Assembly (NCBI GenBank): GCA_913061235.1
Contig: CAJXTB010000003.1
Span: 248,001-312,000, forward strand
Length of the DNA: 64,000 bases
DNA from: an uncultured Pseudomonadota bacterium
GTDB taxonomy: Bacteria; Myxococcota_A; UBA796; GCA-2862545
Direction: 5' to 3'
A program made the position numbers and the translations under genes. The notes under the pieces are model-generated. The model was not told the origin of the DNA, did no database searches, and worked only from the letters and a program-made list of their open reading frames with translations. Shown in pieces: positions 1-7,696 of this stretch; positions within the stretch are counted from its first letter, which is position 1, and each line of letters opens with the position of its first letter.

Positions 1-2049
1 GACGAGCCCAGTGACACCAGCGGCACCTACCCAGACGCCGTCGTAGACGCCGAGTTTTCGGCCATCGGAGAGACCTGGACCCTCGACCAAGGGGGGGCAG
101 TCAGCATCCGCAATGAGTCGTTCGATTCATTCACCACCGGATGGTCGTTCACAGGACCGAGCCTGGTCGGGTCCGGGGCAAGCACCCTGTCTCCGGCGAC
201 CATCAACATCTTCCTCTCGGACACTCAGGGGGGGATGCTCGACTCGCTGGCCTTGCCGACGACCCCACCAGACCTCGCACAGGTCGACACCAACCAGTTC
301 ATCGTCCGGTTTACCGACAACGCCGGCGGAACCACTCCGCAGGCGCTGTTCGAGATGACGTCCTGGGAGCTCGTCGATAGCTGCCCCGATTCACCCAAGA
401 CCTCCCCTGGTGACTGTGGCTGCGACTACGACGATGTCGACGTGACCGGTGGTCTGGCGTGCGTGCACGTAGACGCCACAGTGGACCCGGGTGCCACGCT
501 CGGCCCCAATGTTCAGATCGACGAGCGCGCCGTTGTAGGAACCGCCACTATTGGAGCCAACGGACGCGTCGGACGAGTCGCTCAGCTGGGTGACAACGCC
601 GTACTCGGAGCCGACTGCATTGTGGCGCGGTCAGCGACTATCGGCAGCGACGTGACCCTCGGAAGCGGCTCCATTGTGCAGCGTTCCGCACACATTGAAC
701 ATGACGTCACCACCGGCAACGACTTGTTCGTCGGCAATGGGGCCGTCATCGGAGCGTTCAGCACCCTTGGCGACAACGTGGTTGTGGGCGCCTTTGTCGC
801 AACCGGAGACGTCGACCTACAAGACGGTGTGGTGCTCGCGCGCGAAGTGCAGGTTGGCGCTGGTAGCACCCTGGGAACCTTGTCTGTCCTCGGCCCAGAG
901 GTCCAGCTTGGCGACGACGTCGAGTTGGGTGAGCGTGTTCGCATCCGCAAGGAATCCATGCTCGGTGACCGCGTGACGTTGGGTGCCCAGACCCGCGTAG
1001 GTCGCAACACCCTGTTCGGTGATGACTCTGGAACGCGGGAGAACGTAACCATCCGCGCCAACGTCCAGCTGGGTAGCTTCGCCCACCTACCCGCGGACTT
1101 GTTTGTGCCGCGCGACGAGAGCTTCCCCAACGACTACGACCACGACGATGACGGCGCTTTGTCTGTCGGAATGGGTGGGAACGACTGCAACGACCTGGAC
1201 GCACGGTTCATCGAGTTGTGCGAGATCGACGTCATCGATGTGGGCGGCACACGCTCGTGGGCAGACGGAAGCTACGCCCCCTCCTGCGACGGCTACCGCA
1301 ACCCCACCGGCATTGAGACGTACGCCGGGGATGTCGGCTCGGGCGTGTACAACATCGACCCCGACGCCGACGGCGCACCCTTCGAAGCCTACTGCGACAT
1401 GGCCACACCCACTGGATGGACGCTGGCGGCGGTCGTTGCATCCGGTTCGGGGTCCAACTGGACCTATGACTCCACATGGTGGACGGTCTCTGGGGCAGCC
1501 CAGCAGTCCGACCCAAGCCCGGGCGCGTCCGAAGCTCGGTATGAGGTGTTCGACGCCTCTCCGTACACCGCCATTCGCCTGGTAGACCCCGCCTCGGGCC
1601 GCGAGGTTCGCCTGACGGACACTGCTTCGAGCCTGGTCTCCCGCTTTGCGACCACCGCTGAACCCACCCTGTCCGACAACGGAAATGGCGGGCACACAGC
1701 GTCCGGCCGGACCACCCTCAGCCACACCCGGTACGACACCCAAGCGTTCAACTTCCTCGCCCTTCAAAACAGCTTGGACATCTGCGGGTCATCCCTGTCG
1801 CAGGACGTCGCAGGCTGGGTAGCCGGTGCAGGCATCGGCGTGAACACCAAGGGCCAGTATGACGCGAGCAACGGCCTCTTCGCCAGTGGCAAGGTTCGTC
1901 TGGGTCACTGGGTATCAGGCTCAAACTCGCACATCTGGGAGCAGACCGCAGACTGTGGCTTTGGACTCGGCGTTCAGACGAGTCGCGCGGGTTCATCCGC
2001 AGACAGCGGCACGACAATGGGCGCCAAGACCACCGTCTGGGTTCAGTAG
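1..2049 (+). CDS. Secreted left-handed beta-helix (hexapeptide) protein with C-terminal fibrinogen-like domain, 5'-truncated
   Basis: The frame is open from base 1, so the true start lies outside the window and an ATG at 235 is only internal. The visible 682 residues contain an N-terminal segment of unknown fold and a Cys-containing linker (CGCDYDD...LACV). A long run of hexapeptide repeats follows (patterns such as VGTATIGANGRVG and LGDNVVVGAF) that should form a left-handed beta-helix. A short Asp-rich MopE-like stretch (NDCNDLDARF) comes next. The C-terminal domain has fibrinogen features (SC..Y, SGVYNIDPDADG, PFEAYCDM, GWTLAAVV). Unlike cytoplasmic LbH acyltransferases, it has no recognisable acyltransferase context and looks like an extracellular or surface protein. 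Two architectural relatives lie at 48398-49909 and 59156-60265. Function is unknown; carbohydrate binding by the fibrinogen-like domain is inference. Confidence 0.8.
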   Translation, partial: DEPSDTSGTYPDAVVDAEFSAIGETWTLDQGGAVSIRNESFDSFTTGWSFTGPSLVGSGASTLSPATINIFLSDTQGGMLDSLALPTTPPDLAQVDTNQFIVRFTDNAGGTTPQALFEMTSWELVDSCPDSPKTSPGDCGCDYDDVDVTGGLACVHVDATVDPGATLGPNVQIDERAVVGTATIGANGRVGRVAQLGDNAVLGADCIVARSATIGSDVTLGSGSIVQRSAHIEHDVTTGNDLFVGNGAVIGAFSTLGDNVVVGAFVATGDVDLQDGVVLAREVQVGAGSTLGTLSVLGPEVQLGDDVELGERVRIRKESMLGDRVTLGAQTRVGRNTLFGDDSGTRENVTIRANVQLGSFAHLPADLFVPRDESFPNDYDHDDDGALSVGMGGNDCNDLDARFIELCEIDVIDVGGTRSWADGSYAPSCDGYRNPTGIETYAGDVGSGVYNIDPDADGAPFEAYCDMATPTGWTLAAVVASGSGSNWTYDSTWWTVSGAAQQSDPSPGASEARYEVFDASPYTAIRLVDPASGREVRLTDTASSLVSRFATTAEPTLSDNGNGGHTASGRTTLSHTRYDTQAFNFLALQNSLDICGSSLSQDVAGWVAGAGIGVNTKGQYDASNGLFASGKVRLGHWVSGSNSHIWEQTADCGFGLGVQTSRAGSSADSGTTMGAKTTVWVQ

Positions 2050-2061
2050 CGCCGTGACTCT

Positions 2062-4326
2062 CTACACCTCAATCTGAACGTCACACGCCGCGGCCAAGGC
2101 CCGGTCATGTGTCGCCATCCACACCGTTGCTCCTTGCTCAACCAACCGGCTGAGCAACGCGTGTAGGTGTGCGGTGTCTTGTGGATGCAGGCCGACCGTT
2201 GGGTCGTCGAGAACAAAGACGGTACCCGCCGCACCTCGGCGGTTGGCACGGGTCAGCTCGTTGGCGAACAGCAGACGTCGGGCTTCACCGCCGGACCATG
2301 TGTGCCCAGGCTGCCCCAGCGTCATGTAGCCAAGTCCAACGTCAACAAGCGCCCGCAAGCGCGCCTCTAAGTCTGGGTGTCCCGACAGAAGCGCCCGGCC
2401 CTGCTCAGCGGACAGCGCTAGCAGCTCGTCGGCAGACAAGCCCTTCCAGCGAATCGCCAGCACATCGCCGGTAAATCGCCGCCCACTGCACACGTCGCAG
2501 GGCAAGTACACATCTGGCAACCACTGTAGATCGACCACCAGTTCGCCGGTTCCTTTGCACGCCTCGCAGCGTCCACCGGACTTGTTGAGGGAGAACATCG
2601 CGGCTGGAATACCCCGCACCTTGGCTTCGACGGTCTGCGACAACAGACTGCGCAAGATGCTCCATGTGCCCGTAAACGTGGCCACAGTGCTTCGGGACGA
2701 ACGCCCCACGCTGCGACGGTCGACCGTCACCACACGCTCGAAGGGTCCACCGTTGTCCGGGTGAGCGGCATGCGAGAACACCGACAGCCGGCGTGTCTTT
2801 CCAGAGCCAGACTCGCCCACAATGGCGGTCAGCTTCCCCATCGGCAGGGCGAGCGGCCCGTACGGGGTCGTGGCGGTGAAGGACTTGGCTACCTCTGAGG
2901 TGGGACGACTGACCAAGTGCTCCTTGCCGGACAACCACCGTCCGGTCGGCGTGTCCGATGCCAGAAGGCCGGCGACGTCGCCCTCGAACAACACGTGTCC
3001 CCCGTCCGCACCAGCGCCGGGTCCGAACTCGATCACGTGGTCCGCACCGCGCACAATCACTGGGTTGTGCGCCACAGCAATCACGCTGTTTCCCCGCTTC
3101 ACTAGGTCGCGGACCGCTCTAAGAATCCCCTGTGCAGGAGTCGCTGAGACACCGGCAGCAGGCTCATCGAGTACGTACAAGACCCCGGAAAGTTCTCCAC
3201 CGAGCTGCCGTGCCAGACGAAGTCGCTGCACCTCTCCACTCGATAGCTCCGGGCCCCTGCGCAGCAGAGCGACATCTCCCAGTCCTAGGTCCACAAGCCG
3301 GTCGAGGCGTCGCATCCAATCGGCCATCGGGCGCTTCGAGACACTGTCCGTTGGCACTGCCCTACCCGCCGTGAGTGCGTCTGCCACTGTGCGTGCCAGC
3401 ACCTCACCGATTCGCTCGCCCGCAAACCGAACCGCTCGGGCCGCCTCTCCAAGCCCAAGTCCGTCACACGCGCTGCACACGTCACCGTCGACCGCACAGG
3501 TTCCCGCACACGCTTCACACCGGGCAAACACGGCACGGCGGTCGAGCAGTCGTGGCTCAAGTCTAGGGAGAACCAGGTCATCCTGGGCACAGTACGGGCG
3601 GTCAACGAACCGCAGGTCGGCATCACCCGTGACCACGACTTCCCCCGAGCCCGCTCGCGACGCCGTTCGAATCGCGTCGTACACCCGAGCCTGTCGCGAT
3701 GGGTCGACCTTGAAGCGGTCGACAACAATGCGAATCTCCGCGTCATCTGCCACCTGACTCACCGCGACCGAGTCAAGCCGGACAATCTCGCCATCCATGC
3801 GAACTCGCGAAAAACCAGCGCGAGCAATCGTCTCCAGAATGCTCTCAGTTGTCGCTCCACGACGACGAATCGGCGCTTCCAGCAGCACCCGGCTGCCTTC
3901 GTCCAACGCCAAGATGCGCGCAGCAATCTGGTCGTGAGTCACCGGATGGATAGCCGAATCACACACCGGACAATGAAGGGTTCCCGCCCGACCGTAGACC
4001 AGACGCAGCGCCCCCATCGCTCCAGCCAAACTGGCCGTTGTCGACGAAAAACCAGGATCTTGAGTACGCTGTTCGAGGGCCACCGCAGGTGGCAGTCCTT
4101 CGACCACATCAACATCCGGCGCGGTCAGCGACGCAGGTCTCGCCTTGTCCGAGCTCGCCGCTTCTAGGTAGCGGCGACGCCCTTCGGAGAACAACGTGTC
4201 GAACGCAAGACTCGACTTTCCAGAGCCGCTGACGCCGGTGAACACCACCAGAGCCCCGAGTGGAATGTCCAAGTCGAGGTCACGTAGGTTGTGTTCTCGT
4301 GCACCACGTACGGTCAGCTTCATCAT
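2062..4326 (-). CDS. UvrA-like ABC ATPase (compact excinuclease subunit A paralog)
   Basis: This is a UvrA-family double ABC ATPase of about 754 residues, shorter than canonical UvrA at about 940. Both ATPase halves are visible: Walker A GVSGSGKSSLAFD near the N-terminus and GESGSGKT in the second half, signatures LSSGEVQRLRLA and WSGGEARRLLF, and Walker B VLYVLDEPAAG and VFVLDDPTVG. Zinc-type pairs occur at HCPVC, CEAC...CSAC and CEACKGTG...CDVC. The motif VDLQWLPDVYLPCDVC is typical of the UvrA C-terminal zinc region. The start is set at the first of two adjacent ATGs; a longer ORF to 4383 would overlap the divergent neighbour's start. Shortness suggests a paralog rather than the housekeeping UvrA; related proteins can act in DNA repair or drug tolerance. 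The role here is inferred from family only. Confidence 0.85.
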   Translation of the reverse strand: MMKLTVRGAREHNLRDLDLDIPLGALVVFTGVSGSGKSSLAFDTLFSEGRRRYLEAASSDKARPASLTAPDVDVVEGLPPAVALEQRTQDPGFSSTTASLAGAMGALRLVYGRAGTLHCPVCDSAIHPVTHDQIAARILALDEGSRVLLEAPIRRRGATTESILETIARAGFSRVRMDGEIVRLDSVAVSQVADDAEIRIVVDRFKVDPSRQARVYDAIRTASRAGSGEVVVTGDADLRFVDRPYCAQDDLVLPRLEPRLLDRRAVFARCEACAGTCAVDGDVCSACDGLGLGEAARAVRFAGERIGEVLARTVADALTAGRAVPTDSVSKRPMADWMRRLDRLVDLGLGDVALLRRGPELSSGEVQRLRLARQLGGELSGVLYVLDEPAAGVSATPAQGILRAVRDLVKRGNSVIAVAHNPVIVRGADHVIEFGPGAGADGGHVLFEGDVAGLLASDTPTGRWLSGKEHLVSRPTSEVAKSFTATTPYGPLALPMGKLTAIVGESGSGKTRRLSVFSHAAHPDNGGPFERVVTVDRRSVGRSSRSTVATFTGTWSILRSLLSQTVEAKVRGIPAAMFSLNKSGGRCEACKGTGELVVDLQWLPDVYLPCDVCSGRRFTGDVLAIRWKGLSADELLALSAEQGRALLSGHPDLEARLRALVDVGLGYMTLGQPGHTWSGGEARRLLFANELTRANRRGAAGTVFVLDDPTVGLHPQDTAHLHALLSRLVEQGATVWMATHDRALAAACDVQIEV

Positions 4327-4366
4327 CGTCCCACCAACCTTAAGACCAGCGCGATAACGGCCCGCC

Positions 4367-5290
4367 ATGCCCACTGCGAACACTCCCTACAGCCCGCCGT
4401 CCTTGGACTCCAGCGCCAAAGACAACAATCCACTCGCGCTCACACCGGCGAAGGTGGGCCTCTTGGGAGCGCTGGCATTCCTGCTCACGGTGACCATGGT
4501 TCGCCTTACCATCGAGTGCATCGGCGGCGTCGGGATTGTGGCCTATGCCATGTCAGTAGACCCGTCCTTCGACCTAAACAACCCGCAGATGCCCCTCGGC
4601 CCCACCGCCCTGCTCACGATTGTGATGCTGGCCACCCTCGGCGTCATCGCGGTCGTGTTCGCCTTCATGATTCGGCCTGCAAAACAGACTCTCGGAACGC
4701 GCATGGGCAGTCTGTGGGTCTACCCACTCGCCATCATTGGCGGCCTGACTGTCGGTGCCTCCTCTGGCAATGCCGGTGAATGGCTCCAGCGGATAATTCC
4801 TGAGGGCTTGCAGCTCGGTGGCATGGACATGATCTCCGAGGGCTTGCGAGACGGCCCAATCGTCAGCCGACTGCTCATGATGCTCGCGGTCTCCGTCGCT
4901 GCACCGCTGTTCGAAGAGCTCGTCTTCCGAGGCACCCTGTGGGGGCTTCTAGAGCGCGCACTTCCAGCCCCCGTTGTGCTGATCATCACGAGCGTCATCT
5001 TCGCCGTCTACCATGTGGACCCAATCCACGTGATTCTGGTGTTTCCAGTTGGATTGTTGATTGGCTGGGTCCGCATGACGAGCGGGTCCATCTACCCGGC
5101 CATCTTGCTGCACTTCGTCAACAACACCCTGGCCATCGTGCTTGTACTGACCCTGTCAGACGACGCCTCCATTCCCTGGTACCTCGCTTTCATTGCCGCC
5201 ACTATCACCGTCACGGTAGCCATTGCCGCCGTCTTTGGACGGTACCGACCGGTCGCTCCAGACCTCTCGGTCGCCGCGAAAGCGGTCTAG
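4367..5290 (+). CDS. CPBP family intramembrane glutamic endopeptidase
   Basis: This 307-residue polytopic membrane protein has the CPBP/Abi (Rce1-like) signature. The EExxxR motif is EELVFR, the next conserved block is FAVYHVD, and the third is HFVNN, in the expected order in the C-terminal half. About eight hydrophobic segments are visible. CPBP proteins are membrane-embedded proteases linked to prenyl-protein processing, bacteriocin self-immunity or regulated proteolysis. No bacteriocin genes are visible nearby, so the substrate is unknown. It is divergent from the UvrA-like gene, about 40 bp from start to start. Confidence 0.87.
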   Translation: MPTANTPYSPPSLDSSAKDNNPLALTPAKVGLLGALAFLLTVTMVRLTIECIGGVGIVAYAMSVDPSFDLNNPQMPLGPTALLTIVMLATLGVIAVVFAFMIRPAKQTLGTRMGSLWVYPLAIIGGLTVGASSGNAGEWLQRIIPEGLQLGGMDMISEGLRDGPIVSRLLMMLAVSVAAPLFEELVFRGTLWGLLERALPAPVVLIITSVIFAVYHVDPIHVILVFPVGLLIGWVRMTSGSIYPAILLHFVNNTLAIVLVLTLSDDASIPWYLAFIAATITVTVAIAAVFGRYRPVAPDLSVAAKAV

Positions 5291-5322
5291 GGAAGCACAG
5301 CGCGGATCGACTTGATGGCTCC

Positions 5323-5338
5323 GATGCGGGTTCGCATC
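5323..5338. terminator. Short hairpin between convergent CPBP and MATE genes
   Basis: GATGCG-GGTT-CGCATC forms a perfect 6-bp stem in the 53-bp gap between two convergent genes. No T-run follows, so this is a weak candidate for a shared terminator. Confidence 0.3.
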
Positions 5339-5343
5339 TGCCC

Positions 5344-6654
5344 TCACACATCGACGTCTGCCCAGCGACCTCCATAGACCAACATCCCCTTGCCCACCGA
5401 CTTGGCAACGGTGGTGACATTGATGGCCCACCAGATTCCGACGGCACCAAACCCAAAGAACACCGCCAGAATCCACGCCAAAGGAACGCGCGCGGCGTTG
5501 AGGGGGATGGTCACCCAGGCCAAGCGACGCGTGTCTCCCGAGCCTAGCAAGACCCCTTCAAACAACGACTCCAGCGCAACAAACGGCTGTGACCATGCCA
5601 AGATGCTCGCGTAGACAATGGCCTGTGACCGGACGGTAAGGTCCTCGCTGAACCCATCCACAAACCACGGTCCGCCGTACCAAAACACCAATGCAACGAC
5701 CACACCAGCGCCAAGCGACCAGGGAAGCGCCAGGGTAATGGCGCGCTTGGCTTGCACAACCTGCCCAGCTCCTAGCCGGCGGGCCACAAGCGACGACACG
5801 GCTATCGACCAGCCGGCAAACAACGGCCAGCTGATGGACTCGAGCGCGTTGAAACCAACCGCAAGTCCTTTCATCTGGCCCAGCGGTGCAACCGATGTGC
5901 GAATGAGCAGCCAATACACAAACGCATAGGTGAAGGTAGACAACCCGACCGGGAGTCCCAGCTTGACGATGCGCCGCACGGTCTCCGGGTGTACCAACAG
6001 CTCAAACCCACCTGTGGTACGCCACAACCACGCCACACCGATGGTTGTCACGATGCACTGGGCCAGCGTGGTTCCAATGGCGGCCCCCGCGATTCCCCAG
6101 CCAAAGACCAATACGAAGGTACCGGTGAACACGCCGTTGAGCGCCACAGCCAGTGCCTGAAGAGTCATGGAGCGACGGGTGAAGCCCATGGCATTGAACG
6201 CCGCCTCCACAACCGGCTGAACCGCAATTGCCGCACCGGTCAGGCCCAGCCACCACAGGTACTCAGCGGTGAGAGCGGCTTCGGCACCGGACAACCCAAG
6301 GATGATGGGCACGGTCCAGGACAGCATCACCGCTGTAAGCGCCACAACTACGGCGAGTCCACAGGCCAAGATCAACCCGGTACCAATGGCCCGGTCACGG
6401 GTCAGCGTGTCCCCCGCCCCCGTGGCCCGCCCGACCAGCGGCCCCACACCACCAGAGACCGTGACAAAAGCACCAAAGACAACAATGACCACAAACGTGC
6501 TCGCACCGAGTGCCGCCTGCGCGTCTGCACTGATGTACTGCGCAAAGAACTGGTCCAAGGGCCTGAACGCATGCTGTAGCAACATGCCAAGAGACGCAGG
6601 AATGGCGAGCGTCAGCACCTCGCGCGTCGTGACCGGCCCGTCCTTCACAGCCAA
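5344..6654 (-). CDS. MATE family multidrug/sodium antiporter
   Basis: This 436-residue protein has about twelve hydrophobic segments arranged as two similar halves, as in MATE exporters. Landmarks are an N-terminal TTREVLTLAIPASLGMLLQ, the motif GVGPLVGRATGAGD in the first half, and FNALESISWP and VARRLGAGQ in the second half, which match the family's conserved loops. It would export cationic drugs or metabolites in exchange for H+ or Na+. The start is a TTG preceded by GGGGGA; an in-frame GTG two codons later is the alternative. It is divergent from the PrsW gene. The substrate cannot be read from sequence. Confidence 0.9.
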   Translation of the reverse strand: MAVKDGPVTTREVLTLAIPASLGMLLQHAFRPLDQFFAQYISADAQAALGASTFVVIVVFGAFVTVSGGVGPLVGRATGAGDTLTRDRAIGTGLILACGLAVVVALTAVMLSWTVPIILGLSGAEAALTAEYLWWLGLTGAAIAVQPVVEAAFNAMGFTRRSMTLQALAVALNGVFTGTFVLVFGWGIAGAAIGTTLAQCIVTTIGVAWLWRTTGGFELLVHPETVRRIVKLGLPVGLSTFTYAFVYWLLIRTSVAPLGQMKGLAVGFNALESISWPLFAGWSIAVSSLVARRLGAGQVVQAKRAITLALPWSLGAGVVVALVFWYGGPWFVDGFSEDLTVRSQAIVYASILAWSQPFVALESLFEGVLLGSGDTRRLAWVTIPLNAARVPLAWILAVFFGFGAVGIWWAINVTTVAKSVGKGMLVYGGRWADVDV

Positions 6655-6709
6655 GCTGTCCCCCGTTGCGACGCTCTATCGCTTACAAGTGCGCCACTCG
6701 GAGTCTGGA

Positions 6710-7696
6710 ATGTTTTGGCTGTTGTTGGCACTGTCCGTCGTCGCATCCGTCGCGCCAATGGGCCTCTTCATCGCCGTGATCTGGTGGCTGGATCGCTACG
6801 ACCGTGAACCGGTCTGGCTCATGGCATTGACCTTCTTGTGGGGAGCCGTGGGCTCCATCGGCATTGTCTTTGTGGTGAGCGTTGTGGCGACCGGGGTGCT
6901 GTTGCTGGTCTCGCCGGATTCCGTAGAACTTCTGGGTGGAGCCATCGTCGCCCCACTGGTCGAAGAACCCACCAAGGCCCTCGTGTTGCTTCCGCTCCTG
7001 TTGTCCCGGCACTTCGACAACACGACAGATGGTTTTGTCTACGGTGCGACAGCCGGACTCGGCTTCGCAATGACCGAGAACTTCCTCTACTTTGCTACGT
7101 CAGGGCTCAGCGGCGACCCCACATTCTGGCTACAGACGGTGGCGGTTCGCACGCTGTACACGGGCGTCATGCACGCGAGTGCAACGGCCACCGTTGGCGC
7201 ATGCATCGGCTTCGCGCACTTCCGCGGCCCCCGGGTTCTTGCGATTGGAGTCGTCATCGGCCTGTGCTGTGGCGTTGGCATTCACTTGCTGTGGAACGGC
7301 CTACTCACGATGGACGCGGTGGGAGGTACCGGCGGCAGTGGCTTCGTCGTCAACCTTGTTCTGTTCCCGCTAGAGGTCTTGTTGGTCTTTGTGGCCTTCC
7401 AGTTCTGTCTGTGGACCGAAAAGCGCGTCATCCACCGCGAGCTGCTCCTTGAAGCACAAGATGAAGGCACACTTCCGAGCGAACACGCGGACATCTTGTC
7501 GTCTTGGTTCAAGCGCAGCTTCTCCCAGAGCTGGCTGCAGACGAGCACCTCGCGCTCTGCCTACATTCGCACCGCGACAACATTGGCCATGCGTCGCCAT
7601 CAAGCCACGCTTCTCGGCGACAGGCCCACTGGCGCATTCTACCGAGAGAGGGTGCTCGTTCTGCGCAAAGAGCTCGCGAGCTACCGCGAGGCCTGA
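6710..7696 (+). CDS. PrsW family intramembrane metalloprotease
   Basis: This 328-residue polytopic protein has PrsW features: WWLDRYDREP near the N-terminus, the EExxK motif in VEEPTKAL, GFVYGATAGLGFAMTEN, and a conserved HASATATVG helix followed by a G-rich helix. In Bacillus, PrsW performs site-1 cleavage of an anti-sigma factor, but most homologs have no known substrate. The start was placed at the ATG that begins a hydrophobic helix; the longer open frame to 6269 runs antisense through the MATE gene and is not credible. An in-frame GTG at 6689 is possible. The last 16 bases overlap the 3' end of the convergent S41 protease gene. Confidence 0.87.
   Translation: MFWLLLALSVVASVAPMGLFIAVIWWLDRYDREPVWLMALTFLWGAVGSIGIVFVVSVVATGVLLLVSPDSVELLGGAIVAPLVEEPTKALVLLPLLLSRHFDNTTDGFVYGATAGLGFAMTENFLYFATSGLSGDPTFWLQTVAVRTLYTGVMHASATATVGACIGFAHFRGPRVLAIGVVIGLCCGVGIHLLWNGLLTMDAVGGTGGSGFVVNLVLFPLEVLLVFVAFQFCLWTEKRVIHRELLLEAQDEGTLPSEHADILSSWFKRSFSQSWLQTSTSRSAYIRTATTLAMRRHQATLLGDRPTGAFYRERVLVLRKELASYREA

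Noticed and set aside
2822-3757. 311-residue plus-strand ORF
   Set aside because: It lies antisense to the clear UvrA-like gene, is Ser/Arg/Pro-rich and has no domain features.
6269-6709. N-terminal 147-residue extension of the PrsW frame
   Set aside because: It is antisense to the MATE gene and has no hydrophobic or family content; the ATG at 6710 begins the membrane protein.
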